A stretch of DNA of 64,000 nucleotides from Archegozetes longisetosus (taxonomy: Eukaryota > Arthropoda > Arachnida > Sarcoptiformes > Trhypochthoniidae). Location: assembly GCA_018873245.2 (NCBI GenBank), contig JAEMBT020000001.1, positions 8,838,220-8,902,219 of the forward strand, read 5' to 3'. Numbering within the stretch: position 1 is the first letter of the stretch; every line of letters starts with the position of its first letter. The notes below the pieces were generated by a model. It saw only the letters and a list, made by a program, of their open reading frames with translations, searched no databases and had not been told where the DNA came from. Below, one piece after another: positions 45,061 through 57,419 of the stretch. Made by a program: the position numbers and the translations under genes.

Positions 45061-46144
45061 TTTAATAAAGGTCTCTAAAGAAAAATACAAAATCAGAAGC
45101 TAGAGGATTAAAGCATTCCTCCAAATTAATTCTTAAGATCCTGTAATGTTAGTCTGAACATCAATTAAATTATTTTTTCAGGCTACTAAATTTTGAGGTT
45201 ACACGATAGTTTCAATTATCAAATTACATGAATCAAAATGTTTTTCACTCTCATGTAATTTTCATATTCATTTACTTTACATCCTACTTTTTCTATTTTG
45301 GTTTCTCTTTTTGTTTGCTTTGGCGATCGATTTCGTGACATTCTTAGAATTTGACTATTACTCTGAGATCCAAACTAAAAATACTTCAAAATAATAGATA
45401 GCTATTAGTTTTAACTTCATTTTGTGAAATTATTGAACCGAATTAAATTAAATGTTAAGAGATAAAATAAAGCCGATGTAAATTTACTATTTCCGAAGTT
45501 TGCTTCGAAACCGGGTCGATAGAGTGAAAGCAGCTTTTTGAATGGATAAACATGTGGGAGTTCGTGAGCATCATCGTTAAATTTAAGTGATAAAACTGTT
45601 TCTGAGCACACGAAACTTCAGATATGATCATTATATTAATATAATTTATGATAACTAAATATTAATTGTGAAATACAAGCAATTTATGAATATAAACTAT
45701 AATCATAAAATTTACATGCCCAGCGCTCGAAAGACAAAGGCTCATGTGTTGAGTATCACTGTGAATAGATATGATATTCTATTTAAAAATTTCTTGCAGA
45801 CCATGAGATCAATATTATAATTAACATTTATGCTAAAATCTTATATAAGAGTCTAACAATATCATTCCGAGATATTGTTTTATATATTTTTGAATGTAAT
45901 GCTAAAAATGCAAAAATGATTGATTTATGAAATGAAGGGTTATATTTGAAATATAGGTGTTGAGTGAAAAAGAAAATTTCTTCATAATAATTGAACTATA
46001 TAAATATATATAAGTGGCTAATTGTCATCTAATACGAGTTAGGTACAAATAAGGTGAGGCTTTTATCTCATATTTTAGTGCAGCATATGCAAATTAGAAC
46101 GAATTATTTGATGAAAATTTCTAAGTGACTACTTTAAGATAAAA

Positions 46145-47571
46145 ATGGATACTTTTGACGTAAATCAAGTTTTACCGAATGAAATTTTATTAGATTCGGC
46201 TGAAACTCATTTATATAGAATCGGATTATGTCTGACTTCTCCAAATCCTACAAAAAGATCTAAATTCAATGATCCTCTACTGGTTTTCACGATCATTATT
46301 ATCTCAATCCTAAAAACTTTGTTCCCACTACTTTTTAAGGTGAAAAATGAATATTTGTCTATAATTATAGGAGACTTATCCTATTTAATTGATGTAAGAA
46401 CCCATATCATCATTGCAACTTCTCTCTATTATCTCTTGGCTCTGTCTTCACAGTTAATATATTATTATAACTACAAGAACGACATAAAACCTAATTATCT
46501 TAAAGTGTTTGAAATGATGTCTGGTTTGGTTTCACCAAAAAGTATTGGATTAACAAATAAACAGCAAATCTTCAAATTAATAAAACTATCGAAAATCTTG
46601 TTTTTCTCCTGTAAACTGATTACTGAGAAACTATTACCAATATTCATATTCATTGCTGTTACTTCGATATATTTTATGAAATGCTCAGTCATAGAGACAA
46701 TTATGTTCGGTGTTCCTAATAATCTATTATTGACATGGTGTTGTTATTATATATATTCAATCAACTTATGGCAAATCATATATTTCTATATAATATGCAA
46801 ATACATTAAAATCAAACTTAAAGAGTCAAATAATCAAATTTTGATAATGAAAAGTAAAAATAGTCATAAATCTATTGATAGAAATATTAGTTCGTTGAAT
46901 TCATTATATTCAGAAATCAATGAATACAATGAGAACTTTTGGTCGAAGTATTTGTTAACAATTTGGTCAATTTATGGTTCGGTCATTATTTTTGCTCTGT
47001 ATAGTTTATTATACTTTGAGATGAGCATAATTTTCAAAATTCTTGCCGAATATATCGTGACACTTGTAATTATTGGTTTTATTATTATCATAAACACCGC
47101 CTCATCAGTCAATTTTGAAGTGAATAAAATTTATAAAGTATTAAATGAACTGATGGCTTCTCGATCAAATCCTTGCTTTAGAAGAACTTTTCGATTGATT
47201 TTTCATAACACCATCTCGAGTCAAATCAGGGTAATGACAAAATTTTGTTCTATAGTTTCTAGGAAATAATAAGAAAATGTCACTTTTTAGAAGATTTCAA
47301 ATGTTTATAGTAAATAAATTTTTTCAATTTGATCATTAATCTTTTATTATTAGCTAATGGTATTCATAGAAAGAATTGGTCAGAAAAGAGTCGGATTTTC
47401 GTGTTGGAACTTATTTACTGTTGATTATATTCGATGCTATGAAGTATTTGTTTATTCAATTGATTGTTATTTAATTCAATTTAAACTAAAGTTCATTTTC
47501 AAACAATTTTTTTACAGATCATTACTCTCCTGATATTATTGTTTCTGAAGATAATACAAATTTCACATTAA
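46145..47571 (+). CDS. Gustatory receptor, intact, 409 aa
   Basis: Exons are 46145-47230, 47354-47443 and 47518-47571; introns of 123 and 74 nt, phase 0. The start MDTFDVNQVLPNEILLDSAE follows TAAGATAAAA, as at 62015. Motifs are intact (YYNYKNDIKPNYLK, PKSIGLTN, NTASSVNFEVNKIY). Exon 1 ends in AGG (Arg) where most paralogs have AAG (Lys). Exon 2 (LMVFIERIGQKRVGFSCWN) has Asn where the others have Lys and TVDY for TINY. Exon 3 encodes IITLLILLFLKIIQISH. It groups with 62015 and the pseudogene at 26963 by its middle section (DVRTHIIIATSLYYLLALSSQ). Confidence 0.9.
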
Positions 47572-48638
47572 ATACTCAATAGCGACAGAAACTGAATGAG
47601 ATTCGGCAATTTTCTATGGCTTGCTGTTAGAAAAATGTTCTATACGTTGTGGGTTTAACCTGCATTTCAATCAGAAATGAGAAAATATAGTAAAGGTGCG
47701 GCTACACGACGAAAGACTTGCAAAGCAAATTTCCGAAATCTTTGTTTCTGAAATTTGTCTTACAGTCTAAATGCAATGTTTCAGACGCTTTAGATATATG
47801 AAATAAATTTGTGAAACATGAAACATGTTTCAAAGGCGTTGGAAAATGTTCTACTACATGTCGCTTTGGAACTATACTGTCGTATCTGTAAAAAGTGTAT
47901 TTTGGGATAAATGCATTCAAAGTTTTTCCTTTTAGCTAGAAAACATGAACGAATATTTTCGAGTTTCAGTTGCAACATTCATTTACACTTGGGATGGGTA
48001 CTTAATTTATTGAAACCAATTTCTAAACTTTTTTCCTAAGGAAAGGATCTAAATTGTCTAAAATTCAGATACTATTTTTTGCGTTTAAATCAGAAGAATA
48101 TTTTAGTGCTAAACAGTCGTATCTTACGTTATAAGTGTTTTATGAGAGAAATCATAATTTTTTAAGAGAATCAATGGAATCCCTTATTTTTCAAGAAAGA
48201 AATTTGAAAATTTACATTTTTCATAAGCTTTACGCAAATTTTACAAAAATTGAATTAACTTTTAAGTGTCCAGTGTTTCCATTTGGGAACTTGTATTAAA
48301 GTTTTTTTTCATATTTACGAGTCTCATATAGTAATCATGAGTTGTCACTACAGAGATGAAGAAACATGTATTCTGATGGAAGATTCAAATCAAAAACATT
48401 TTGTTCACATAAAAGTACAAAATATTTTAAAATCCTGAAATTTCGTTCAATGTGTTTAAGAATTTTAGAAAAGCTATAATTATTTCACTTCAAAATTTGA
48501 AAACAAATTAAAGATAAATTATGAAAAAATATGTATCAATAAATATTTAAATAGTTAAAAACGGTTATTATTTTAGTTATTTGTCTCTTATTTGTAAAAT
48601 TCATAAATCTGTTTCCAATTGAAACAATGGACTAACGA
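47572..48638. other. Gene-free stretch
   Basis: It holds AT-rich sequence with a self-complementary patch near 47745-47835 (AATGCAATGTTTCAGACG, GAAACATGAAACATGTTTC). It may be part of the flank of the piggyBac element that follows, but no TTAA-bounded end could be fixed. Confidence 0.4.
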
Positions 48639-49450
48639 ATGAGTTTTTTCAACACATCAGAGATATCTAGAAGTAAACGAATTTTAACATTAGCAGAAGT
48701 ATCTGAATTGAAAAATGAAGTGGATAACGAATATGAGACTGGAATAGCAATATTACTACCTGATGGTGATGGAGATATTACCGATGAAGAAGAGATAAAT
48801 GACGAGTCGTTAGTTGAAATAGTACCTTCAGAGGTCTGTGGAGCTCTGAAGGTAACATCAGATGAACCTTCCATCGAGACAGAGGCTTTTGACGAACCAA
48901 AAAACAAGAAACGAACGTCCCCTGACAGAAGATATTCAATGGAAACAAAGTGATGTATTCGATGAACAATTGAATGACATTTCTATTACGCCATTCCAAC
49001 TATTTTTGAAGATGATTACGATAGAATATATGAAAGAATTGGCCAAACAAGCAAATCTCTACGCTCTACAGAAAAAGTTTGAACTTGATTTCGATTGTAA
49101 TGATATCGAAAATTTTTTGGACTATTACTTAGTGGTTACCATTCTCTGCCCAAAGAGAATGTATATTGGTCCACAGCAGATCTTCAAAGCCACATTGTTT
49201 CAAAAGTTGTCACGAAGCAAGTTCAAGAAAATTAAACAGTTTTTCCATATTGTAGATGATACTCAAATTAACTCTGAAAACAAATTGGCAAAATTGCACC
49301 TTTTTATCACTTGTAATATTTATTATAATAGTAATGATTATAAAACGATTTTATAGTGAAGCAGTTTTCTATAAAAAGTTTGTTTCAGATCGGATTGGTC
49401 TAAAAAACCAAGTTATATTGAGTTTTCTCCTGAAAATTGTGGCGATGTGA
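48639..49450 (+). pseudogene. piggyBac transposase, truncated and frameshifted
   Basis: The start MSFFNTSEISRSKRILTL is followed by an acidic region (DGDGDITDEEEINDE) typical of piggyBac N-termini. The frame shifts near 48900-48945, then continues ITPFQLFLKMITIEYMKELAKQ with NLYALQKK. This matches the 'PFelF...TNrYA' core at the start of the DDE_Tnp_1_7 domain. Next come PKRMYIGPQQIF, FQKLSRSKFKKIKQFFHIVDD and ENKLAKLHLFIT. After this the frame shifts again and homology stops near 49450, before the catalytic aspartates. It could never have worked in this form. The window also holds two TTAA MITEs whose mobility such an enzyme might have supplied. Confidence 0.85.
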
Positions 49451-49964
49451 CGCTTAAGGCCGACTTTCAACTCTTAGGCTTACACGCCCGCAGTTCTTAC
49501 AGTTGCAATACTTTGGGTCGAAGTGAGAGTTGAAAGCGTTGGTTAGGTGATGCATGCTTTCACTGACTTTTTAGTGGTACCCACCCGTAGGTTGAAACAT
49601 GTTTAAGCATATCTTTTAATGAAAGAATGAACTTATTGTGAGCACTATCACAACCAAGTCACAAAAAGGGACCAAAGGTTAAAGAAAATAAAACGAAAAC
49701 AAAATGGATAGCACTTTTGAGCAAAATAAAATCTGAATAAATTTTATTGATTTACAAAAGTTTCTATGTAAATTGTGGATAAATAGTTAGCTCTTGTCAA
49801 ATAAACTGGTTTCATATGGACATTTCTAATAAGAGCATAGGCAAACTGAACGAGGCCTCATTGAATTATTGTTCATGACACCTTTGGGGAATTAAGGATT
49901 AGGGCTCAATGTAGGGATTAAAACATTTTAGAGTAAAAAAAGAAATTTAGCTATTTAGAAATGC

Positions 49965-50340
49965 ACCTCGCGACAAAAAAATCTGGAAACCCGTTGCATA
50001 TTTTGAGAATTAATTTTCCGACCTCAACCCGATTGAACACTTATGGGGAACAATAAAGGATATTCTTGAGAGAGGAGAACCATAAAAATTTAAACTGTGG
50101 GTCACGAAAATAAACGAAGTATGGGGACAATTTCATGTTAGACGTATTGGAGTCGTTTAGCAAAAGTATCAAAGAATGCATCAAAATGTGTGCAGTTGCA
50201 GAGGGAGGCCGAATTGTCATTTCTTTTTAGTCGTAAAAATTAGAATCAAATGCATTCTTACGATAATTTTGAGGTCAATATATTTTAATTTTCATTAAAA
50301 ACTCTACAATTACTTTTTCTGAACTTTTTTGTCGTGAGGT
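49965..50340 (+). mobile_element. Tc1-type transposon, internally deleted
   Basis: The ends ACCTCGCGACAAAAAA and TTTTTTGTCGTGAGGT are inverted. The interior keeps only the transposase tail: DLNPIEHLWGTIKDILERGEP, then a stop, then VTKINEVWGQF-like sequence. It is distinct from the Tc1 at 33249 by its ends and tail. A TA lies at the right flank; the left flank has lost it. The stretch 49450-49964 shows nothing clear apart from a GC-richer patch near 49485-49560. Confidence 0.8.
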
Positions 50341-50559
50341 ATATATGTATTTTTATATCTGGTCTATAATTTTAATTTTGTTTAATTTAGTTTGTTAATT
50401 GCAATGTCGTCTCACTTTAACATCTATTAAGCTAAAAAATATTTCTTAATTGAAAAATGTATATTTACCACTACTAAAAATTTATGAGTTTTAAATATGA
50501 TCACTTTCTGGTTTTCACAGCTTTTGGTGGTGATTGAAGTCATTTTTAATGAGATGAAC

Positions 50560-51760
50560 ATTCTCTTCAAGAGGATTTGATCAATACTTTTTTTAATAGG
50601 GCCATTATCGAATTCATATAATCATTTTGTTCAGAATTAGTGTAGTAAATTCTATTTGATGCATGAGCCAAACACGTTATATGATGTAATTTAGGAAACA
50701 AATTTGTAAGTTTGAAGTTTTTCTTGATTTAATCGTACAACTAGTTTGATCTGTAGTAACTAACCATACCTTACTATGAGGTCCGATTATTGACAGAGAA
50801 GTCAATATGCATTGTGACGCAATTTTATTAGTTTGGTCGGTGAAATTCATAGAAATTAACATAGATTTCGTAGGCTTTCCATTGAGCTGCTCGACAAGAA
50901 TATTAGCTACAATATTTCTCATAAGAGTGTGAGCTTGCACTGAATAGTCAGTTCTGATAAGACATCAATTCTTCAACATCGAATTTTAAATCATCAAAAA
51001 ACTAATTAGTAATCCAAATATTTATAAGTCATTGAATAATATCACAAAAATACAAAATCAGTCATTTACTATTCAATCAAAAACATGTTTTTGTCTTATT
51101 AATATTATAAATCAAGTGATCCAAATCAAGACTTTAATTAACATTTAATAAAATATAACAACAGTTAGATATCTACATAAAGTTTGCTATTAGCCTATAT
51201 TGTCATTAAAAGATTTGATTCATAACATTTGAAACGAAAAACATGTTTTCGATTATATAGAAATTAGGTGACTGTTTTAGTAACTTTGAACATGAATTTT
51301 AAATGTTTGGATTACTAATTTTTTTGAAGATTTAAAATTTCATATTAAAAGATTAGGAAAATTTGGAGTTGTTCTGACTCAGAACTGACTATTCAGTGCA
51401 CTTACAATCTTATGAGAAGTATTGAACGCATCTATTATTTTAATATGAAGATTTGTCAATGATTAAACAAACTGAACCAATAGTTTTCTCTGAGTTTTGA
51501 AAAGCTTTGTGCTTAAAATTTTGGCTCATAATGCTTTCTTAGATTTGACGCGTGCGATATATCTTTATAAGCGTATCTATGCGAAAAATCTTTAAATGAT
51601 AGATGATTCAATTTGCAGAGAGGTATTTTGGCTTCAACGAAAGACAGCTCAATAAAAAGAATGAGCAAACAATGATTAAGAGCGAGAATCAAGAGTGTTG
51701 TGCTAATGTTGTGTTTATGCAGACTCTTAAGAGCGCACATTTGCAATAACTGATTCAAAC
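50560..51760 (-). pseudogene. hAT-derived (CGGBP1-like) transposase pseudogene
   Basis: Reading right to left, the first block contains EAKIPLCKLNHLSFKDF then SNLRKHY, the 'aNIPl.Kl....f..fl......S.LRk.Y' pattern of CGGBP1-like hAT proteins. After a gap comes IVANILVEQLNGKPTKSMLI, then GPHSKVWLVTTDQTSCTIKS with a shifted CLAHASNRIYY, the equivalent of 'V.LfvTDaApYM.kA...L..CLAHglhRv'. Frameshifts and stops break it. An inverted repeat (50908-51428) lies in the middle. Probably a dead transposon copy rather than a host gene. Confidence 0.6.
50908..51428. repeat. Foldback within the hAT-derived pseudogene
   Basis: TTCTCATAAGA..GCACTGAATAGTCAGTTCT at 50918-50957 is inverted at 51381-51425. The pairing continues inward (AATTAGTAATCCAAA on the left, TTTGGATTACTAATT on the right) for about 100 bases per arm. 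The outer part of the arm is coding sequence of the transposase, so this is an inverted duplication of gene sequence rather than a simple MITE. Confidence 0.7.
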
Positions 51761-51820
51761 ATTATCTTCAATATTATCTTTATTTTAATTACTAAGAATA
51801 ACATTAACATTAACGAACAA

Positions 51821-52021
51821 ATGGCACCACAATTAACTTTTTGCTCACAAACAAAACTAGAACTAAGAAAGCGATCAATCGATTTAAAATTAAATGAAAT
51901 AAGTATAGACTTTAGGGGAAAACTCAGTTCTATACCATTGAAAAATTTAATAACTTCGGCAAAAACAGTTCTCATCAACAACTTTGAGGAATTTAATCAA
52001 ACAATTGAAGAATACAAATAA
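51821..52021 (+). CDS. Unidentified short ORF, 66 aa
   Basis: An ATG-started frame (MAPQLTFCSQTKLELRKRSI) of mixed, soluble-looking composition ends IEEYK. I do not recognise it. It lies just beyond the hAT-derived pseudogene and is read in the opposite direction. It may be a chance ORF or an exon of something lost. Confidence 0.15.
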   Translation: MAPQLTFCSQTKLELRKRSIDLKLNEISIDFRGKLSSIPLKNLITSAKTVLINNFEEFNQTIEEYK

Positions 52022-52458
52022 TTTAGTAAAGAACCCTTTCACTCATATTTTGCGTAATTTATACTCTAAATGGTCGGGTTTTTACACCCATCAATGCAAA
52101 TAATTTTTTATAACAAAATAGGTTATCTGATATGATATGCATATTTGGAGTTAACACATTTTGATCACAAGTTTATAAAAGAATCTTATATAAAATTTTT
52201 TATAAAACATTATCAAAACAAATATCACAACATTAGCTATATTTCGTACTACGTGTGTGGCGTACCCTTGAGTACCACTGGTGTAAGTTGACGCTTTTGT
52301 ATCACTTAAGGGCTGAATGTTTGGTTAGCAAGCGTCTATGAACACCTGTTTAGGACAGGCGCTTTAGATTAAAAAAGTTTGTTTATTCTAATTGTTTATT
52401 TAAAGTATCAAAAGTAAAATGTTTTGAATTTTAAGCTTCTAGCGAATTTCTCCAACAG

Positions 52459-53310
52459 ATCATCACTTTTCTGGCATTACTATTCTTGAGAATAATACAA
52501 ATTTCAAACTAATTGTTATACACTGACAGAAATTGAATCAGATTTCATACTTTACATAAATCATGGTTTTCACCTGTATTTGTATTAATTCTTTTGTCCA
52601 TAAATATAGTGCAGATTTTAAATTATGTTTAGACGCCGTTCATAGATTAAAGGGAAATATAAAAAAATGTAATCAGAGTCACCAAATCTCAATGTATCCT
52701 TTACGTTTGAATAAAATATTTTGGTTTAGGTTACGGAATAGACTAAAATCAGAGAGGACTAGTCACTAAGTTTGTAGAAAATCATTGGAATTCGGAGCCA
52801 TCTTTTCCATCCCGAAACATATATTGTACCTGCATTTAATCTATTGTTATGTTTACTCTAACCTTGATTTTAGTTATTCTGATTTGATTCAACTTTGCTT
52901 TGACTTAGTTTTGTTCTTGTTATGCTTTTGCGATAGATTTCATGGATATTTATCTAACTGACTTTAACTTTGAAGTGCAGAACTATCGTTACTTTAGGCT
53001 AATAGCTGTAAGTTTCTATGCTATTTCGTCGAAAAAGTTTCTGCATTATATTGAGCTGAATTAATTTCTATGAAAAAAGTGAAATATCATTAATTATTAT
53101 AAAGTCTGTTTCAAAAACCAACTAATAATGATGAAATAACTTCTCTTGAATAGATAAACATATAATAATTCGTATCATCATCATTAAATTTTGATGAAAA
53201 TAATTAATTTGTGAACACGTGATATGTAATAGAAATTTTAGATGCGATTAATAGATTATTAATGATAACGAAATAACAATTACGAAATACAAGTCTATTT
53301 ATAAAATAAT
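52459..53310 (+). pseudogene. Orphan GR last exon with unit 3' flank
   Basis: After a good acceptor (TCTCCAACAG), 52459-52512 encodes IITFLALLFLRIIQISN and a stop, a perfect GR exon 3, but no exons 1 or 2 precede it. The rest is the same 3' flank and intergenic block as at 33000-33100 and 35500-36100. The stretch 52022-52440 upstream shows nothing recognisable. Confidence 0.75.
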
Positions 53311-53314
53311 TCAT

Positions 53315-53455
53315 ATATAATGATAACTTTTGGTCAAAATACTTTCTGACCGTTTGGTCAATATATAGATTGTTATGAACATGTCAGGAGTTTTATTCGC
53401 AAAGACGGATATATTTTTAAAGTTTGTTCTTTTAATTATGAGATTACATGAAATA
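53315..53455 (+). pseudogene. Relic of the second GR lineage (unit copy 3)
   Basis: 'TATAATGATAACTTTTGGTCAAAATAC' begins a frame like NDNFWSKYF, continuing to SGVLFAKTD. Near 53455 it joins directly to a fragment of the main GR lineage. Confidence 0.5.
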
Positions 53456-53460
53456 AACCA

Positions 53461-54380
53461 GTTTTTACAATCATCATTATCTCAATACCAAAAAATTAGT
53501 CCTATTATATTTTAAAGTTAAAAATGAACATTTTTGCTTAATGATTGAAGATTTATCTTGTTTATTTGACCTAAGAATCTATCTCATCGTAGAGCCAAGA
53601 GGTAATAGCGTACAGCTGCTATCTTCACAATTAATATATTATTATAAATACAAGAATTATTTTATAATAAATAAATATAATTCATTTTAACCTGATTATC
53701 TTAAAGTATTTGAAATAGTGTTGAATTTCGTTTCACTAAAATATATAAGTAACAAACAGCTATGGATCATGGTTTTTAAGGTCTATTAGTACTTGATACA
53801 TACTGTAGTAATTTGTTTTTTAAAGTTTGAAACTAATATTTTCGTAATATGACTTATAATAACTTTTTCTATAATACGACTAATAATAGCATTTTATGAC
53901 TTACGATAACGTTTTCTGAAATATGATTTATAATAGCGTTTGCTGAAATATGACTTTAGCGATAATGGTAATATGAATAAACAACCAAAAAAGTGTCTTA
54001 AGTCTGAAATTATCAAATGTTAGTAAGCAAAATGCTATATGATGTAAAAGAAATTCTCTATGGATCATTATACTTAGTTTTACTTTATCGATGTGTGTCG
54101 TTCATACTTAAACTAAAATATTTTTGATCTCTTCTCATTGTATTTTCAAATTAATGAATACTAAGAGAATTTTTGATCGAAGTACTTGCTAACGATTTTG
54201 CTAATTTGTGATTTGATTATTTCTCTTGTGTACAACTTCTTTGAAGCGAATATAATTATAAAATCTTTTGCTGTTTATATTATAAAATTTATTGTTAACT
54301 TTATTATTATGATAAACACTGCCTCGGAGGTCAATTTCGAAAAAATTCAGTTGTTTAAAGTTCAAAATTCAGTTGTTTAA
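53461..54380 (+). pseudogene. Gustatory receptor pseudogene, two fragments
   Basis: 53461-53780 matches GR from FTIIIISI through GDLSYL and YYNYKN, with many indels. After a gap with the AATATGACTTATAATAGC minisatellite (53840-53980), 54135-54350 matches the C-terminal third of exon 1 (FWSKYLLTILL...NTASSVNFE). It then runs into the 5' block of the next GR. Same architecture as 13369-15806. Confidence 0.8.
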
Positions 54381-54548
54381 AGTTCAAAATTAAGTAGTTA
54401 ATTGTCGTCAAACATAAGTTAGACTTAACAAAAGTTAATTTTCTATCTAATATCTTTTATACAGTAAATTAGGCTAGGTTAGATTTCAATAATTCAAATA
54501 AATTATTTACTGAATGGGATTTAGAAACTACATTATTTTGACATAATA

Positions 54549-55968
54549 ATGGAAACTTTCGATGCAAATCAAGTTTTGTACAATGAAATTGCATTAGATT
54601 CGGCTGAAACTCATTTGTATAGAATTGGCTTATGTCTGACTTCTGCAAATACCACAAAAAGATCTAAATTCAATCATCCCAAATTAGTTTTCACCATTCT
54701 TATTATCTCATTAACGAAAATTTTGACCCCGTTACTTTTTGAAGTAAAAGATGAATATTTTTCCATGGTCATTGGAGATTTCTCTTACTTAGTCGACGTA
54801 AGAATCCATTTAATCATTGCAATTGCTTTCTATCAAATCTTGGCTCTGTCTTCACAATTGATTTATTATTATAATTACAAGAATGACCTAAAATCTGATT
54901 ATTTTAAAGTGTTTGAAATGATGTCGGGTTCGATTTCACCAAAAAGTATTGGATTAACGAATAAACAACAAATCTTGAAATTGATAAGACTATCAAAAGC
55001 TTTGTTTTTTGTCTGTAAATTATCTACGGAGAAACTATTGCCAGTATCCATATTCATTGCTTTTATGTCTATATATTTTATGAAATGCCCAATCATAGAA
55101 GCAATTATATTCGGTGTTCCTAACAATTTATTATTCATGTCGTCTTGTTATTATGTGCTTTCAATTAACTTTTGGCAAGTTGTGTATTTCTTCATTATTT
55201 GCAAATACATTAAAATTAAGCTCAATGAGTCGAATCATCAAATTTCGATAATGAAAGATAAAAGAAGTCATAAGTGTATTGTTAGAAACATCAGTTCATT
55301 AAACTCATTATATTCTGAAATTCATGAATATAATAAGAATTTTTGGTCGAAATATTTGTTAACAATTTGGTTGTTCTACGGTTCAGTCATTATATTAGGT
55401 CTATACAGCTTTTTATTTTTCGAGATGAATATAATTTTGAAAATTATTATTGGATATTCTCTCATACTCGGAATTATTGGCTTTTTTATCATTGTAAATA
55501 CGGCCTCATCAGTCAGTTTGGAAGTGAATAAAATCTATAAAATGTTGAATGGACTGATGGCTTCTCAATCAAGTCCTTGTTCTAGAAGAACTTGTAAACT
55601 TATTTTTCGAAACTCTACCTTGAGTCAAATTAAGGTAATGACAAAATTTTGTTCTATAACTTATGTGATAATAAAGAAATATCAGTTTTTAGAAGACTCG
55701 AAATATTAATATTAAAGTTAATTTTTTCAATTTGATTATTAACTCTTGATTGATAGTTAATGGCATTCATAGAAAGAGTTGGTCAGAAAAGTGTTGGATT
55801 TTCGTGTTGGAAGTTATTTACCATTAACTATCTCCGATCCTATGAAGTAATTATTTATTAAATCATGTGTAATTTAGTTCAATAATTTCAAGATTTTCTA
55901 AAATTTTTCAACAGATCATTACTTATCTAGTACTACTTTTTATGAAAGTAATACAAATTTCAACTTGA
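54549..55968 (+). CDS. Gustatory receptor, intact, 409 aa
   Basis: Exons are 54549-55634, 55757-55846 and 55915-55968; introns of 122 and 68 nt, phase 0. The start METFDANQVLYNEIALDSAE keeps the family pattern, with Tyr for Pro at position 11. FEMMSGSISPKSIGLTN is kept. It is unusual in the central membrane region (FMSSCYYVLSINFWQVVYFF, where others have WCCYYMYSINLWQIIYFY). Exon 2 has Ser in place of Lys/Arg (QKSVGFSCWK) and RSYE for RCYE. Exon 3 encodes IITYLVLLFMKVIQIST. It is the most diverged of the intact main-lineage copies in this half of the window. Confidence 0.9.
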
Positions 55969-56149
55969 ATATTCAATATGGAGAGAAAAACGATAACTTT
56001 TACCACTTTACTTTGGCTAACTACCAGAAAATTCCTTCATGAGTCATGTTTCACCTGTGTTTGAGGTTTTCTTACATTCTAATACATGTTCTCAATTAGA
56101 GTTTGCATGCTTATTAGTTAACCTAACCTAATTTATAACAATACTTTAT

Positions 56150-57415
56150 GACTTACAATAAGGTTTTCTGTAATTTGATTTATAATAGCGTTTGCTGTTT
56201 ACATATGACTACAGCAATAACGCTAATATGAATCATCAACTGACAAAGTAATTCAAGTCTTAAATTATCAATTTTAGGCAAATAAAAAGCTATATAATGT
56301 AAGAGAGATTCTACATAAATCATCATATTTTAGTTTTACTCTATGAATGTGTATCATCTTTATTTGTGTTATTCTTGTCAAATAAAATACTTACGTTAAG
56401 TTAAAACAGTTTTGGTCTCTTTTCATTGTTTTTCAAATCAATGAATACAAAAAGAACTTTTGGTTGATGTACTTGTTAATTATTTTGTTAACTTGTGGTT
56501 CGGTCATTATTTTTCTTACGTACAGTTTCATCGAAACGAATATACTTATAAAAAATCTTTTCGTATATGCCATGATATTTATACTTAACTCTAGTATTAT
56601 AATAACCACTGCCTCATTAGTCAATTTCGAAGCAAATAAAGCCTATAAAACATTGAATGAGTTCACGACTTTTCAACCAAAAGCTGTTTACAGAAGCGTT
56701 TCTAGTAGTGTTCCCAGGCCATTTTGTCGCTAAACTTGAGAACTTACAAAAAATGCCAATTTTCGCCCTGAGTTCGCCTTGAGATTAGTAAATTAAATAA
56801 ATATTAATGTAACATATTTTAACTAATAATCTGTTTATTAATTAAACGCTTTAAAAAATAAAATTCTATTATTTAGAAAATCTATATTTTTGCTGTGATT
56901 TGGCTGCAGTAATACAACTTTTGTTATCCTCTTGTTATCAAATCATAGCTTTAAAACTATTTTAATAATTAGATTCTATGTATAAACAAATTTTATGCAC
57001 TAACCCATTATTGTTAGTATTGATTGCTTATCATAAATGACATTAGTTTACAGTTTAGTGCATAATATGCATTAAGTTTTTTGCCAAAATTTTTAACTTG
57101 AGATTCTATTCTCAAGTTATATGACCTAACTTGAGGCCTGAGATAGACCTCAATAACTTGAGAATCAAGCTGAAAACTTGATACTTGGGAACACTAGTTT
57201 CTAGATCAATTTTTAATAAGACTATCCCGAGTGAAATTAAGGTAATTAACAATTTTTTCATATACAGTTCAGAATGATTATAAAATACATGTTCTTAGAA
57301 GATACTCAAACATTTATAGTAAAACTAATTTCTTCACTACGATTATTAAGTTTTGATTAATAGTAAATGACAGTTATAGAAAGAGTTGGATTTTCGTCTT
57401 AGAAATTATTTACCA
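56150..57415 (+). pseudogene. Gustatory receptor pseudogene, C-terminal part, split by a hAT element
   Basis: The minisatellite (56150-56235) is followed at 56437 by FWLMYLLIILLTCGSVIIF, then TASLVNFEANKAYKTLNEF to 56705. The reading then jumps across the insertion at 56706-57196 and resumes at 57205 to the donor after EIK (57242). A damaged exon 2 (ERVGFSS then stop) lies at about 57365-57430. It is closely related to 15510-15990. Exon 1's first two thirds are absent. Confidence 0.8.
56706..57196. mobile_element. hAT-type MITE with exact 8-bp target duplication
   Basis: The ends TAGTGTTCCCAG and TTGGGAACACTA are inverted. GTTTCTAG is duplicated at 56698-56705 and 57197-57204. The related pseudogene at 15762 reads GTGTTTTTGGATCAA straight through, the empty site. 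Subterminal motifs such as AACTTGAG occur repeatedly in both orientations. The length is 491 bp, with no transposase. Confidence 0.92.
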
Positions 57416-57419
57416 TTAT

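Noticed and set aside
49485-49560. GC-richer patch after the piggyBac fragment, considered as a SINE or RNA gene
   Set aside because: No A-box and B-box pair, no flanking duplication and no second copy seen in the window.
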